Of a stretch of DNA of 52,484 nt, positions 42,387 through 51,416 are shown one piece after another. The notes under the pieces were generated by a model. The model ran no database searches, was not told the DNA's origin, and worked only from the letters and a program-made list of their open reading frames with translations. Location of the stretch: positions 1 through 52,484 of the forward strand of contig DOTD01000039.1 in the NCBI GenBank assembly GCA_003513005.1, read 5' to 3'. A program made the translations under genes and the position numbers. This DNA is from Desulfotomaculum sp. Its GTDB lineage: Bacteria > Bacillota > Desulfotomaculia > Desulfotomaculales > Nap2-2B. Positions within the stretch are counted from its first letter, which is position 1. The number at the start of each line of letters is the position of its first letter.

Positions 42387-43349
42387 ATGTTAAGTGAAGT
42401 TTGCCAGAATTTTGGAATCAGCTTGGACCTTGCCCTGGAAGCAAGGGAAATTGTGCGCGGGGAAACCGGTCAGGAAATTCCGGGTGTAAAGGTCGATCAG
42501 GAGAATTACGAACATGCCCAGGTAACCATAGTAGATATTATTGAACCTTACGCCGAAAAAATCATGGGAAAACCGGCCGGCACTTACATAACCATTGAAG
42601 CGCCTGTAATCAGGGAAAACAATCCCCTGGCGCATAAGGAAATAAGCGAGATACTGGCCCGCTATCTCAAAAAATTAATCAACCTCCCCGAATACGCTAA
42701 TATTTTACTGGCCGGGCTGGGAAACTGGCGGGCAACCCCTGATGCGCTGGGTCCTGAAGTAATTGAGCAAAGTCTGGTTACACGCCATCTTTTTAATTAC
42801 GCTCCTCAGACATTAAAACAAGGAATGCGATCAGTCAGCGCCATGGCGCCCGGCGTACTGGGAATTACGGGTATAGAAACTGCGGAGGTTATCAAGGGAG
42901 TTGCGGAAAAAGTCCACCCGGAATTAATCATCACCGTCGACTCACTTGCTGCCCGCAGTGCAACACGCATCGCAACAACAATCCAAATAGCCACCACTGG
43001 AATTAAGCCCGGTTCCGGTATAGGAAACCAGAGATCCGGTATTAACCAGGAAACAATGGGTGTGCCAGTAATAGCGATCGGTGTGCCCACAGTGGTTCAC
43101 GCTGCCGTTATAGCAAGTGATGCTATTGAACAGTATTTAAAACAGGCGCAGGCAAACAATCAAACAGGGCCAAACTTTTCGCAACAGGTGATCAATAAAG
43201 TGCTCGAACCCTTCGGAGGAAATCTGACAGTTACTCCCAAAGAGATTGACACCTTGATCCACAGCACGGCAAAAATTATAGCAACCGGTATAACATCGGC
43301 TTTACAGCCGGAATTAACCCAGGATGACTATACATTCTATATGCATTAA
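42387..43349 (+). CDS. gpr: Germination protease GPR
   Basis: A protein of about 320 residues of the A25 family, an aspartic-like protease that degrades alpha/beta SASPs at the start of germination. Recognisable blocks: LLAGLGNWRATPDALGPEV, SAMAPGVLGITGIETAE, TVDSLAARSATRI, QETMGVPVIAIGVPTVVHA. The N-terminus is short compared with B. subtilis GPR, leaving a brief propeptide. The ATG at 42387 lies behind AGAAGGTG. Its substrate gene, an SASP, lies 422 bases away, convergent. Confidence 0.95.
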   Translation: MLSEVCQNFGISLDLALEAREIVRGETGQEIPGVKVDQENYEHAQVTIVDIIEPYAEKIMGKPAGTYITIEAPVIRENNPLAHKEISEILARYLKKLINLPEYANILLAGLGNWRATPDALGPEVIEQSLVTRHLFNYAPQTLKQGMRSVSAMAPGVLGITGIETAEVIKGVAEKVHPELIITVDSLAARSATRIATTIQIATTGIKPGSGIGNQRSGINQETMGVPVIAIGVPTVVHAAVIASDAIEQYLKQAQANNQTGPNFSQQVINKVLEPFGGNLTVTPKEIDTLIHSTAKIIATGITSALQPELTQDDYTFYMH

Positions 43350-43368
43350 TTATTGATAACCGTATATA

Positions 43369-43431
43369 CTGAAAATTAGCTTATCTTAGGGAGGTCAACT
43401 GCCTGCGTGCTTAATAATCGCCTCTTATACT
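43369..43431 (+). repeat. Dispersed intergenic repeat, copy C
   Basis: The core at 43388-43427 opens AGGGAGGTCAACTGCCTGCG and differs from copy A by one base. Flanking similarity to copy B begins at CTGAAAATT. It lies directly downstream of gpr and leads into the palindrome block at 43432-43560, absent from the other two copies. Confidence 0.88.
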
Positions 43432-43560
43432 TGTACGAACTCGTTCACCCTCGGGCTTAAGTCAAACTTAAGCGCATGCGCCTCAAACAGTTCCCTCGCT
43501 TGTCCTTAAGGTTCACTCATTCTTTGAATGAAGGCTCAAAATCGCACTTAAGGCATTGCC
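43432..43560. repeat. Palindrome-rich block with four CTTAAG sites
   Basis: Contiguous with repeat copy C. It contains CTTAAGT-CAA-ACTTAAG (43456-43472), the palindrome CGCATGCG (43473-43480), CCTTAAGG (43504-43511), TCATTC-TTT-GAATGA (43517-43531) and a fourth CTTAAG at 43547-43552. No frame has a start and SD. It looks like part of a structured repetitive element, not a gene. Confidence 0.65.
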
Positions 43561-43639
43561 CCCCCTTTGCTGATGAATTTTCATCTTATTGAAGACACTG
43601 CATTGGCAGCATGGGTATCTATACTGTTAAAAACACACA

Positions 43640-43671
43640 GAAGACCAGTTATACTTTACAAACTGGTCTTC
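43640..43671 (-). terminator. Hairpin downstream of the SASP gene
   Basis: Perfect 11-bp stem GAAGACCAGTT/AACTGGTCTTC with a 10-base loop, followed on the minus strand by TGTGTGTTTTTAAC. Possible terminator for the SASP transcript, about 100 bases beyond its stop. Confidence 0.55.
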
Positions 43672-43771
43672 CGGCTAATATCCATTTTCAATTAAACCCT
43701 GTAGTTTAGAGAAAATATATCCTTTACTCATCTTCGGTTCTCAGTCAGGAAAAACTTCCTTAAGGAACGCT

Positions 43772-44026
43772 CTAGCGGGCGCCGCTGGAAGTAACCTGAG
43801 GGGTCGGAGGCTGGTTGCCGCTAGCCAGGCTTGTTTCGTAAGCAGCGATCATCTTTTTGACCATATTGCCGCCTATTGCACCATTAACACGGGAAGGAAT
43901 ATCACCCATGTAACCACCCTGGGGAACCTGAATTCCAAGCTCGGCAGCAGTTTCCCACTTGAACTGCTCCATTGCGTTGGAAGCCTGATTAATGAGAATC
44001 CTGTTTGATTTCTGTCCCTGTGCCAT
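43772..44026 (-). CDS. Alpha/beta-type small acid-soluble spore protein
   Basis: An 84-residue spore DNA-binding protein. It has the GPR cleavage region KWETAAELGI and the second conserved block GYMGDIPSRVNGAIGGNMVKKMI. These proteins coat spore DNA and protect it from UV, heat and chemicals, and are degraded by GPR at germination. The ATG lies behind AAGGAGGTG. A forespore-type promoter candidate lies at 44060-44089. Confidence 0.97.
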   Translation of the reverse strand: MAQGQKSNRILINQASNAMEQFKWETAAELGIQVPQGGYMGDIPSRVNGAIGGNMVKKMIAAYETSLASGNQPPTPQVTSSGAR

Positions 44027-44059
44027 TTAATTTTCACCTCCTTATTTTCAGCTTAAGCT

Positions 44060-44089
44060 TATTATGAGCATTAATAAATGGCTTTAAAC
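44060..44089 (-). promoter_or_regulatory. Putative sigma-G promoter of the SASP gene
   Basis: On the minus strand GTTTA (44089-44085; consensus GHATR, 4 of 5), an 18-base spacer and CATAATA (44066-44060; fits the CATAHTA -10). It lies about 34 bases before the SASP start. Confidence 0.55.
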
Positions 44090-44201
44090 TAGAACATTTT
44101 ACCCAGTTAATAGCTTGAAAATAAGGATTTAAAAACTATTAAAGTTAAATTTTAATTTGATGCTTTAAATATTAAGAATATCATTATATTTTGTTCAAAA
44201 A

Positions 44202-46280
44202 TCAACCCCCGCCCCAATTTAACATCGACCTTGCCTGTAATTCCTCCCTCAATAATATGTTATCGCGGCGCATAAGCTCCGGATCGGTTTCCAGCAATTT
44301 AAAAGCCTCGCCACGGACCTGCAAAAGCAGGCGCTGATCACGGATCAGGTCGGCGGCTTTAAATTCTGGCAGGCCGGACTGGCGGAATCCCGTCAGTTCA
44401 CCCGGCCCCCTTAAAGACAGGTCTGCTTCGGCAAGAGAAAAACCATCTGCAACCCTGGTAAGGACCTCCAAACGTTCCCGCGCATCTTCAGACGGCGAAT
44501 CCGACACAAGAATACAGTATGATTCTTCGCTTCCCCGTCCCACACGCCCGCGCAGCTGGTGCAACTGGGCGAGGCCAAACCGTTCCGCTCCCAAAATAAC
44601 CATTACGCTCGCATTTGGCACATCTACACCCACTTCGATGATAGTAGTTGAGATTAAAACATCAACCGCACCGCTGTAAAAAGACCTCATAATCCTTTCT
44701 TTTTCGTCGGTTTTTAATCTTCCGTGCAATAGAGCTACCCTGCAGTCCCGAAAGAAAATTCCCGAGGATAGTTCTTTTTCCAGTTCAACCGCCGCCTGCG
44801 CATCAAATCTCTCGGATTCCTCGATCAGAGGGCAAATAATATATGCCTGCCGGCCAAGATCCACCTGCTTGCGGACAAAACGGTAAACTGATCCCATGTC
44901 TGTTGACAGGTATGTCTTAACCGGTTTGCGGCCGGGGGGAAGTTCCCGGATCGTGCTGATTTCCAAATCACCGTATAAAGTCAGTGCTAGAGTGCGCGGT
45001 ATCGGTGTAGCGGTCATGATCAGGACATCCGGATATTGCCCCTTGGACTGCAGAAGGGCCCTCTGCCGCACGCCGAAACGGTGCTGTTCATCAATTACAA
45101 CCGCTGCAAGGTTCTTGAATTCCACATCATCCTGGATAAGGGCGTGGGTACCTACTATAATTGATATTTGGCCTGCGCGCAGCCTTTCAAGAAACACTGC
45201 GCGTTCTTTCTTCCTGAGGCCGCCCGAAATGAATCCTATTTCAATCCCCGAATCACCCAGAAGGCGCCGCAGGCCGAGGTAGTGCTGTTCGGCAAGTATC
45301 TCTGTCGGCGCCATCAGCGCTCCCTGCAGGCCGCTGCCGACCGCTTTCAGCAGAAACAGCAGGCTGACAACAGTTTTGCCTGAGCCAACATCGCCCTGTA
45401 GCAAACGGTACATCGGACCGGCCTTGTCCAAATCATTGTTAATTTCCTGCCAGGCGTTATTTTGGCCTGCCGTCAGAGTAAAGGGGAGCTTGCCGGTGAA
45501 TTTTTCCACAATATCCGGGTGGGGGAGGTATTGATGGGGTTTATTTATCCTGGTCAGTTTTAAACGCCGCAAACCAAGGGCAACCTGAAATAAAAATAAA
45601 TCTTCCCAGATAAAACGTTCTTTTGCTTTTTGAGCTTTTTGAATGCTGGCCGGAAAATGAACTTCCTCCAGGGCTTCCGGCAAAACAGGCAGCGCGTGCG
45701 CTTCAACTAAATGCGGCGGGATAAATTCCCTCAGCCTGTGGGTCCATTCAGCCAGCCCTTTTTTAATGATCCTGCGCAACAGGCGCTGGCTGAGCTGTTC
45801 GGTAAGCGGATAAACGGGCACGATTCGCCCGCCTTGCAAAAGTTCTTCCCCTTCTTCCATTAGCTCAAAATCATTTGCATATACCTGAACCTGCCCTGTA
45901 GCACGGTCTATTTTACCGGTCAGGACAACCTTCTTCCCGGGCGAAAACTGTTTTTTTAGAAAAGGCTGGTTAAACCAGATCCCCATAAAAAAACCACCGC
46001 TGTCTTTAAGCAGCAGTTTGGTAACGACCAGGCCCGGCCGCGGTTTTGTTTCCTTTACACCCGTTACCGTCCCGATAAGAGTGGCCTTTTCGCCGTGAGC
46101 AGTTTCAAAGGCAGTCTTTACCTGGCTTCTGTCTTCGTAATCCCGCGGGAAATAATAAAGCAGATCGTAAACAGTTTCGATCCCCAGCTTATTAAAGATC
46201 GCCGCCCTTTTCGGGCCAACCGTTTTCAAGTACTGAATTTTTTGGTCTATGGGGTGATTACCTTGTGTCCTGGAAAACAT
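44202..46280 (-). CDS. recG: ATP-dependent DNA helicase RecG
   Basis: A protein of about 692 residues that regresses stalled forks and processes Holliday junctions. The N-terminal wedge (OB) domain covers about 60-240 (TLIGTVTGVKETKPRPG). Walker A is QGDVGSGKT, DEQH box VIDEQHRFGVRQR, motif III MTATPIPRTLALTLYGD, and motif VI QLRGRVGRG. I favour ATG at 46280 over TTG at 46298, which has no SD. Divergent from rpmB. Confidence 0.96.
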   Translation of the reverse strand: MFSRTQGNHPIDQKIQYLKTVGPKRAAIFNKLGIETVYDLLYYFPRDYEDRSQVKTAFETAHGEKATLIGTVTGVKETKPRPGLVVTKLLLKDSGGFFMGIWFNQPFLKKQFSPGKKVVLTGKIDRATGQVQVYANDFELMEEGEELLQGGRIVPVYPLTEQLSQRLLRRIIKKGLAEWTHRLREFIPPHLVEAHALPVLPEALEEVHFPASIQKAQKAKERFIWEDLFLFQVALGLRRLKLTRINKPHQYLPHPDIVEKFTGKLPFTLTAGQNNAWQEINNDLDKAGPMYRLLQGDVGSGKTVVSLLFLLKAVGSGLQGALMAPTEILAEQHYLGLRRLLGDSGIEIGFISGGLRKKERAVFLERLRAGQISIIVGTHALIQDDVEFKNLAAVVIDEQHRFGVRQRALLQSKGQYPDVLIMTATPIPRTLALTLYGDLEISTIRELPPGRKPVKTYLSTDMGSVYRFVRKQVDLGRQAYIICPLIEESERFDAQAAVELEKELSSGIFFRDCRVALLHGRLKTDEKERIMRSFYSGAVDVLISTTIIEVGVDVPNASVMVILGAERFGLAQLHQLRGRVGRGSEESYCILVSDSPSEDARERLEVLTRVADGFSLAEADLSLRGPGELTGFRQSGLPEFKAADLIRDQRLLLQVRGEAFKLLETDPELMRRDNILLREELQARSMLNWGGG

Positions 46281-46346
46281 ACTTGCATGACCCTGCAACT
46301 TTTGATAGAATAACTAACAGTCTATTCTTCAAGGGAGATGTATTGA

Positions 46347-46538
46347 TTGGCCAGAAAATGCACAATCTGCGGGAAGGGTATAGAAGTCGGCATGAAGGTA
46401 AGCCATTCCCACATCCGCACAAAGAGAACCTGGGCGGCAAACCTGCAGCGGGTTAAGGCGATAGTTGACGGTACGCCGAAAAGAATTCTTGTTTGTACGC
46501 GCTGTTTAAGAAGCGGAAAAGTAAAAAGAGCAATCTAA
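46347..46538 (+). CDS. rpmB: 50S ribosomal protein L28
   Basis: A 63-residue ribosomal protein of the zinc-binding (C+) type: CTIC at residues 5-8 and CTRC near the C-terminus, with SHSHIRTKRTWAANLQ between. The start is TTG at 46347 (SD AAGGGAG). It converges with the nicotinate phosphoribosyltransferase gene. L28 and recG are commonly neighbours in Firmicutes, usually divergent, as here. Confidence 0.96.
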   Translation: MARKCTICGKGIEVGMKVSHSHIRTKRTWAANLQRVKAIVDGTPKRILVCTRCLRSGKVKRAI

Positions 46539-46559
46539 AAAAGCCAACCGGCAGTTTTC

Positions 46560-47600
46560 TTAAAGCCTTTTTAAACGCGGCGAATGGGTAATCCCCGGAA
46601 TGCGGCCCCGCTTGGCAACCAGTTTTCCGTCGACTTCTTTCAGGTCCATTGTCATATCGATGGGCGGGGCGGACGATATATAACTTCCTACTCCGAAAGA
46701 ATCCGCGCCTGCCCTGTCAAGGACCACTATACGTTCAGGCGTTAATCCCCCGCTAACCAGAATTTGGACATGTGAAAAGCCCCCGAGGTCAAGGCGCGCC
46801 CTTATTTCAGTAACCAGTGAAGGTGTAACCCCGCCTCTTTCGCCTGGCGTATCCAGCCTGACACCACTTAACCTTTCTTTCAGGGCTTCGGCAACTCTCA
46901 ATGTTTCCTCCGCCTCATCCTTGAAAGTATCGACTAGTATGATTACCGGCGCCCCCTCAGGCATAATCCGCTGATAGATATCCGCAACCTTTACCGTATC
47001 GCCCAGAATAATAATTACAGCATGAGGCATCGTTCCAGTCGGTTCCCGGCCGGCCAGTTTCGCCCCCAGAATACAGCTCGCTCCGTCTGCGCCGCCGATG
47101 AGAGCAGCTCTTTCCATAACAGGCGCAACGGCAGGATGTACATGGCGGGCTCCAAAACAAACAACCTTCTTCGTGCCGGCGGCGTCCTTGCACTGCCTGG
47201 CGGCAGTCGCCCAACCGCTTGAACTGGCTAAGATGCCCAGTAAGGCCGTTTCAAAAATTCCGAAGTTATCATAGAGGCCGCTGATGCGCATAACGACCTC
47301 TTTTCCCCGGAATGGCTCGCCCTCCTGAAGGGACCATAACTCAACGCCTGTATCCTGTAAAAGGTTTTTAACCTCGGGAACGCCTGCCAATATCCCCGAA
47401 TGGCGAGCGAAAACTTCTGCTGTTACCGGAACTTTATCCAACCCGGTTTCTTTTAAAATTTCTCTGGCCTTTACAAAGTAGATATCCGTAGTCCAGCCCT
47501 CTTTTATCTCCTGCGCGCTGGCGGAAAAAAGAAACCTGTCAGGTGATATGGTAAGTTCGTCAATTTCCTTTAAACTCCGCACCGTCCGGAACTGTCCCAC
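46560..47600 (-). CDS. Nicotinate phosphoribosyltransferase
   Basis: A 346-residue enzyme making nicotinate mononucleotide from nicotinate and PRPP. It is of the shorter type also seen in archaea. Motifs: TDIYFVKAREIL near the start, FGARHVHPAVAP, IGGADGASCILGAKLAGREPTGTMPHA, ILVDTFKDEAEETL, VSGGLTPERI, FGVGSYI. The start is GTG, three bases after the ribH stop, so it is the last gene of the rib operon transcript. With nadD at 34.7 kb it completes nicotinate salvage. Confidence 0.93.
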   Translation of the reverse strand: MGQFRTVRSLKEIDELTISPDRFLFSASAQEIKEGWTTDIYFVKAREILKETGLDKVPVTAEVFARHSGILAGVPEVKNLLQDTGVELWSLQEGEPFRGKEVVMRISGLYDNFGIFETALLGILASSSGWATAARQCKDAAGTKKVVCFGARHVHPAVAPVMERAALIGGADGASCILGAKLAGREPTGTMPHAVIIILGDTVKVADIYQRIMPEGAPVIILVDTFKDEAEETLRVAEALKERLSGVRLDTPGERGGVTPSLVTEIRARLDLGGFSHVQILVSGGLTPERIVVLDRAGADSFGVGSYISSAPPIDMTMDLKEVDGKLVAKRGRIPGITHSPRLKRL

Positions 47601-47603
47601 AAG

Positions 47604-48083
47604 TTATTCTTCCTTTCCGCCGGAAATTCCCTTAAGCAAATTGGCCATCTCAATGGCCATCTCAGCAGCGCTGCCACCTTTATTTCCTGCTTTGGCGCCG
47701 GCACGTTCAATAGCCTGTTCGATACTATCGGCAAGGATAACACCAAATGTAACGGGTACTCCGCTGTCCAGGCTGATTTTAGCGACGCCTCTGGATACCT
47801 GGTTTGCCACATGTTCGAAATGCGGAGTTGCGCCGCGAATTACAGCACCGAGGCAAACAACAGCGTCAAAACGCCCAAGGCCGATCATTCGGCGGGCTAC
47901 CGTTGGTATTTCAAAGGCGCCCGGAACCCAGGCCACTTCTATATCATCATCGGCAACCCCATGACGTTTCAGTGTATCCAGAGCGCCGCTTAAAAGGCGG
48001 TTGGTAATAAATTCGTTGAAACGTCCGACCACCACCCCGAATTTTAAGCCCTGGCCCATTAAATGACCTTCGTAAACCTTCAA
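47604..48083 (-). CDS. ribH: 6,7-dimethyl-8-ribityllumazine synthase
   Basis: An enzyme of about 159 residues, penultimate step of riboflavin synthesis. FGVVVGRFNEFIT, AWVPGAFEIPTVA, CLGAVIRGATPHFEHVANQVSRG (catalytic His) and FGVILADSIEQAIERAG are standard. I chose TTG 48083 (AAGGAG eight bases upstream, giving MKVYEG, the usual opening) over GTG 48092. Fourth gene of ribD-ribE-ribBA-ribH. Confidence 0.96.
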   Translation of the reverse strand: MKVYEGHLMGQGLKFGVVVGRFNEFITNRLLSGALDTLKRHGVADDDIEVAWVPGAFEIPTVARRMIGLGRFDAVVCLGAVIRGATPHFEHVANQVSRGVAKISLDSGVPVTFGVILADSIEQAIERAGAKAGNKGGSAAEMAIEMANLLKGISGGKEE

Positions 48084-48111
48084 TTTTTTCACTCCTTTTT
48101 AATTAAAAAAA

Positions 48112-49320
48112 TTAACCGTCTATTTCCAACAAATGGCCTAACTTTTCCTTTTTGGTAGATAAATAAAAGCGGTTGTCAGCTCCCGGAGAAATTTCAATGG
48201 GAACTCTTTTGATAACCTTCAGGCCGTATCCCTCAAGACCGACTATTTTTCGGGGATTATTGGTCATCAGGCGAATTTTTTCCAGACCGAGGTCCGCCAG
48301 GATTTGAGCTCCAATACCATAATCCCTTAAGTCAGGCGGAAAGCCGAGTTCTTCGTTAGCCTCGACAGTATCCTTCCCCCCGTCCTGAAGCTTATAAGCC
48401 CTAATTTTATTTAAAAGGCCAATCCCCCGTCCTTCCTGGCGCATGTATAACAGCACGCCGGCGCCTTCCTTTTCGATCATTTCCAGCGCCGTGATAACCT
48501 GATCACCGCAATCGCAGCGCAGTGACCCAAAAACATCTCCTGTCAGGCACTCCGAGTGTACCCTGACCAGCGGAGCTTCGACGGCGCTTAGATCACCTTT
48601 TACCAGCGCAAGATGCCCCTTCCCGTCAAGGGTGCTTTCATAGGCTACAGCGATGAAATCGCCATACCTGGTGGGGAGCTTCGCCTCATCAACCTTTCTG
48701 ATAAGTTTTTCCGTACGCCTCCTGTATTGAATCAGATCAGCCACGGTAATAATCATTAATCCGTGAAGGCTGCAGAATTTGATCAGGTCATCCACGCGGG
48801 CCATTTTCCCGTCTTCCCTCATTACTTCACAGATAACCCCGGCCGGAAACAACCCCGCCAGCCTGGCCAAATCCACCGAAGCCTCGGTATGGCCGGCCCG
48901 GCGGAGAACGCCGCCTTCCTTGGCCCTTAAAGGAAAGATATGGCCGGGACGCCTCAAATCATCAGCAGTAGTCACCGGGTCCAATATCGCCTTAACTGTA
49001 AAAGCGCGCTCAAAAGCCGAAATACCTGTAGTTGTTTCCCTGTGATCGACAGAGACAGTAAAAGCGGTACCGTGAGGATCGGTGTTATTGGCCACCATAG
49101 GCGGCAAATCCAGTTCGTCCAGCCGCTCAGCCGCTAACGGCATGCATAAGAGCCCCCTGCCGTGTGTGACCATGAAATTAATTGCTTCCGGTGTGGCCTT
49201 TTCAGCGGCCATTACCAGATCTCCCTCGTTTTCCCGATCCTGGCCGTCAACCACAACAATCATTTTGCCCTGCCGCATCTCCTGAATAGCTTCTTCGATA
49301 GTATTAAACTTATATTCCAT
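48112..49320 (-). CDS. ribBA: Bifunctional 3,4-DHBP synthase / GTP cyclohydrolase II
   Basis: A 402-residue fusion. The N-terminal DHBP synthase (about 1-200; VVDGQDRENEGDLV, HGRGLLCMPL, RAGHTEASVDLARLAG) is followed by GTP cyclohydrolase II (about 205-402) with the zinc cysteines in SECLTGDVFGSLRCDCG and RQEGRGIGLLNKI. It supplies both precursors for lumazine synthase. ATG start with purine-rich AAAGGA upstream. Third gene of the operon. Confidence 0.97.
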   Translation of the reverse strand: MEYKFNTIEEAIQEMRQGKMIVVVDGQDRENEGDLVMAAEKATPEAINFMVTHGRGLLCMPLAAERLDELDLPPMVANNTDPHGTAFTVSVDHRETTTGISAFERAFTVKAILDPVTTADDLRRPGHIFPLRAKEGGVLRRAGHTEASVDLARLAGLFPAGVICEVMREDGKMARVDDLIKFCSLHGLMIITVADLIQYRRRTEKLIRKVDEAKLPTRYGDFIAVAYESTLDGKGHLALVKGDLSAVEAPLVRVHSECLTGDVFGSLRCDCGDQVITALEMIEKEGAGVLLYMRQEGRGIGLLNKIRAYKLQDGGKDTVEANEELGFPPDLRDYGIGAQILADLGLEKIRLMTNNPRKIVGLEGYGLKVIKRVPIEISPGADNRFYLSTKKEKLGHLLEIDG

Positions 49321-49362
49321 CGCCTTTTTTCCTTTCCAAAGAAACTTTTTACCAGGCTTTTT

Positions 49363-50019
49363 CTATAAGAATCCCTGCTCGCCCAGAAAAGACAAGGATA
49401 TTCCATCCTTTTTCTCCCCGGTATCCGGGCGGCTGTTCGATATAAATTTTTCTATATACTTTCCAATTAGATCCGCTTCGAGATTTACAGTTTCCCCCGG
49501 GTTTTTATAACCCAGTGTAGTATTCCTGGCAGTATGAGGTATAATCGAGACCCTGAAACTTTGCTCATTAAAATTTACAACGGTAAGGCTTATGCCGTCA
49601 ACAGCAACCGAACCTTTTTTTATTAAATAACGCGTTACCTCAACAGGGGCTGAAATATCAAACACAACGGCCAGATCTTCCGTCCTTTTCCCTGAAATGA
49701 CACCAACTCCGTCAATATGGCCGCTGACCAAATGCCCACCCAGGCGGCTGTCCAAACGCATCGCCCGTTCAAGATTCAATATATCTCCAGGCCCCAGTTT
49801 GCCCAGGTTGGACTTGGCCAGGGTTTCAGCCATAACATCCGCTGTAAAGAAACCTTCACCAAGCTTTGTAACTGTAAGGCAAACACCATTGACAGCTATG
49901 CTGTCCCCTTGGCGCGCCTGTTTTAAAACCTGCCCGGCTTTAATTTTTAATCCTGCCGACGCCGGTCCCCGCACAATTGTTATAAGTTGGCCAAGTTCCT
50001 CTACCAGACCAGTAAACAG
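49363..50019 (-). CDS. ribE: Riboflavin synthase (alpha chain)
   Basis: A protein of about 218 residues with two lumazine-binding repeats: each contains a GDSIAVNGVCLTV or GSVAVDGISLTV block plus GHLVSGHIDGVG. The conserved opening (M)FTGLVEELG is present only if translation begins at CTG 50019 (or ATT 50025), behind GGGGGG at 50032-50027. The first standard start in frame, GTG at 49974, would delete this essential N-terminus. It lies 22 bases behind ribD. Confidence 0.9.
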   Translation of the reverse strand: MFTGLVEELGQLITIVRGPASAGLKIKAGQVLKQARQGDSIAVNGVCLTVTKLGEGFFTADVMAETLAKSNLGKLGPGDILNLERAMRLDSRLGGHLVSGHIDGVGVISGKRTEDLAVVFDISAPVEVTRYLIKKGSVAVDGISLTVVNFNEQSFRVSIIPHTARNTTLGYKNPGETVNLEADLIGKYIEKFISNSRPDTGEKKDGISLSFLGEQGFL

Positions 50020-50041
50020 TTCAATGCCCCCCGATCTTTAA

Positions 50042-51151
50042 TCATGTTAATTTTTTCAGGTAACCCTCCAGACAGATATCCTCGCCAAACCGCGTCACAG
50101 TTAAGTTTTCAATCTGCCTGGTTTCCGCCATCAGAGACACTCCCGAACCTCCCACAGGGCTCGGAGACAGCCGCCCGCCAACTATTTTTGGGGCGATAAA
50201 CCAGATTATCTTATCCACCAGGCCGCTTTCCAAAGCTGAAGCGTTTATTTCCCCTCCCCCTTCAATCATCACACTGGTAATTTCCTGCCTGGCCAATTCC
50301 GCCATCAACCATTTTAAATCCACACGGGGCCCGTCTCCCGGCACGACAAGCACTTCCGCCCCCGTTTTTTTCAGCCGGGCAATTTTTTGTGCGCCGGCGC
50401 TCCCGGTTGTTACTATAATTGTCGGCGCTTCAGCCAGCTGCGAGAGCACAAGAGAATTTACCGGTATGCGGGCCACGCTGTCAACTACAATCCGTATGGG
50501 ATTTCTCCCTTTCTCATCGGGCAGCCGTACCGTAAGAAGCGGGTCATCAGCCAGCACAGTATTTATACCCACCAGAACGGCATCGTACAAACTGCGCAAA
50601 ACATGAACCCGGCTGCGGGCTTCAGGACCTGTAACCCAACGGGAATCCCCTGTATGGGCAGCAATTTTACCGTCTAAGCTCATTGCCGCTTTTAATATTA
50701 CAAAAGGCCTGCCTGTGGTTATATATTTGATAAAAACTTCGTTTAAAAGAAGGGCTTCATCCTCCAGCACACCTGTAGCGACTTCAACATTTCGCTGCTC
50801 AAGATAAGATATTCCCTTGCCGCAGACCAGCGGGTTGGGATCACTCATCGCAATGACAACCCTGCTTATTCCGGCCTCAACAACGGCATTTGCGCAGGGA
50901 CCGGTCCGGCCGTAATGACTGCAGGGTTCCAGATTCACATAAAGTGTGGCGCCCTTTGCTTTTTCACCTGCATTGTCAAGTGCGATAATCTCGGCATGAG
51001 GGCTCCCCGCTTTGTGATGGTAACCTTCCCCGGCCACCTGGCCGTCCTTGACAACCACCGCCCCAACCATAGGATTGGGGCTTGTTTTTCCCCTGCCCAG
51101 CCTGGCCAGTTCCAAAGCCCTGCCCATATAAAGCATGTCTTGATCACTCAT
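50042..51151 (-). CDS. ribD: Bifunctional riboflavin deaminase / reductase RibD
   Basis: A protein of about 369 residues. The N-terminal deaminase has the zinc motifs HAE and PCSHYGRTGPC; the C-terminal reductase has SLDGKIAAHTGDSRWVTG and VMIEGGGEINASAL. First gene of the operon, under FMN riboswitch control. I chose ATG 51151 (MSDQDMLYMGRALELA, the usual opening). The only SD-like GGAGG is inside the terminator hairpin 22 bases away; an upstream in-frame TTG at 51202 has no spaced SD and adds a non-homologous leader. Confidence 0.94.
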   Translation of the reverse strand: MSDQDMLYMGRALELARLGRGKTSPNPMVGAVVVKDGQVAGEGYHHKAGSPHAEIIALDNAGEKAKGATLYVNLEPCSHYGRTGPCANAVVEAGISRVVIAMSDPNPLVCGKGISYLEQRNVEVATGVLEDEALLLNEVFIKYITTGRPFVILKAAMSLDGKIAAHTGDSRWVTGPEARSRVHVLRSLYDAVLVGINTVLADDPLLTVRLPDEKGRNPIRIVVDSVARIPVNSLVLSQLAEAPTIIVTTGSAGAQKIARLKKTGAEVLVVPGDGPRVDLKWLMAELARQEITSVMIEGGGEINASALESGLVDKIIWFIAPKIVGGRLSPSPVGGSGVSLMAETRQIENLTVTRFGEDICLEGYLKKLT

Positions 51152-51184
51152 AAATAACAAAAGCCCCGTTAAAACCTCCGGGGC
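51152..51184 (-). terminator. FMN-riboswitch terminator abutting ribD
   Basis: On the minus strand GCCCCG (51184-51179), a 10-base loop containing GGAGG, CGGGGC (51168-51163), then TTTTGTTATTT running straight into the ribD ATG. Confidence 0.8.
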
Positions 51185-51233
51185 AAAAGACAACTTGATC
51201 AATCCTTAAAAATAATAAGGAATCAAAGCAAAA

Positions 51234-51361
51234 CCTTCTCCCATCCAGACTGTTACTGTCGGCCCTGGATTTTCACCAGATCAGCCATATAGGCTAGCGG
51301 GCTCAAAGCCTTAGCGCTTCTTACCGCCGATAGGGAATTCCACCCGTCCCCGAAGGTGTTC
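51234..51361 (-). promoter_or_regulatory. FMN riboswitch (RFN element) of the rib operon
   Basis: The minus strand carries the RFN landmarks in order: CCTTCGGGGACGGGTGGAAT, CCCTATCGGCGGTAAG, AGCCCGCTAGCC, GATCTGGTGAAAATCCAGG, GCCGACAGTAACAGTCTGGA, and closing GGGAGAAGG. It precedes ribD; a terminator follows, so FMN should cause premature termination. Confidence 0.97.
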
Positions 51362-51416
51362 TTTTTTATGAATATTATAAAGCCAATCTCAAGCACATGT
51401 CAATAATTCGACGAAT

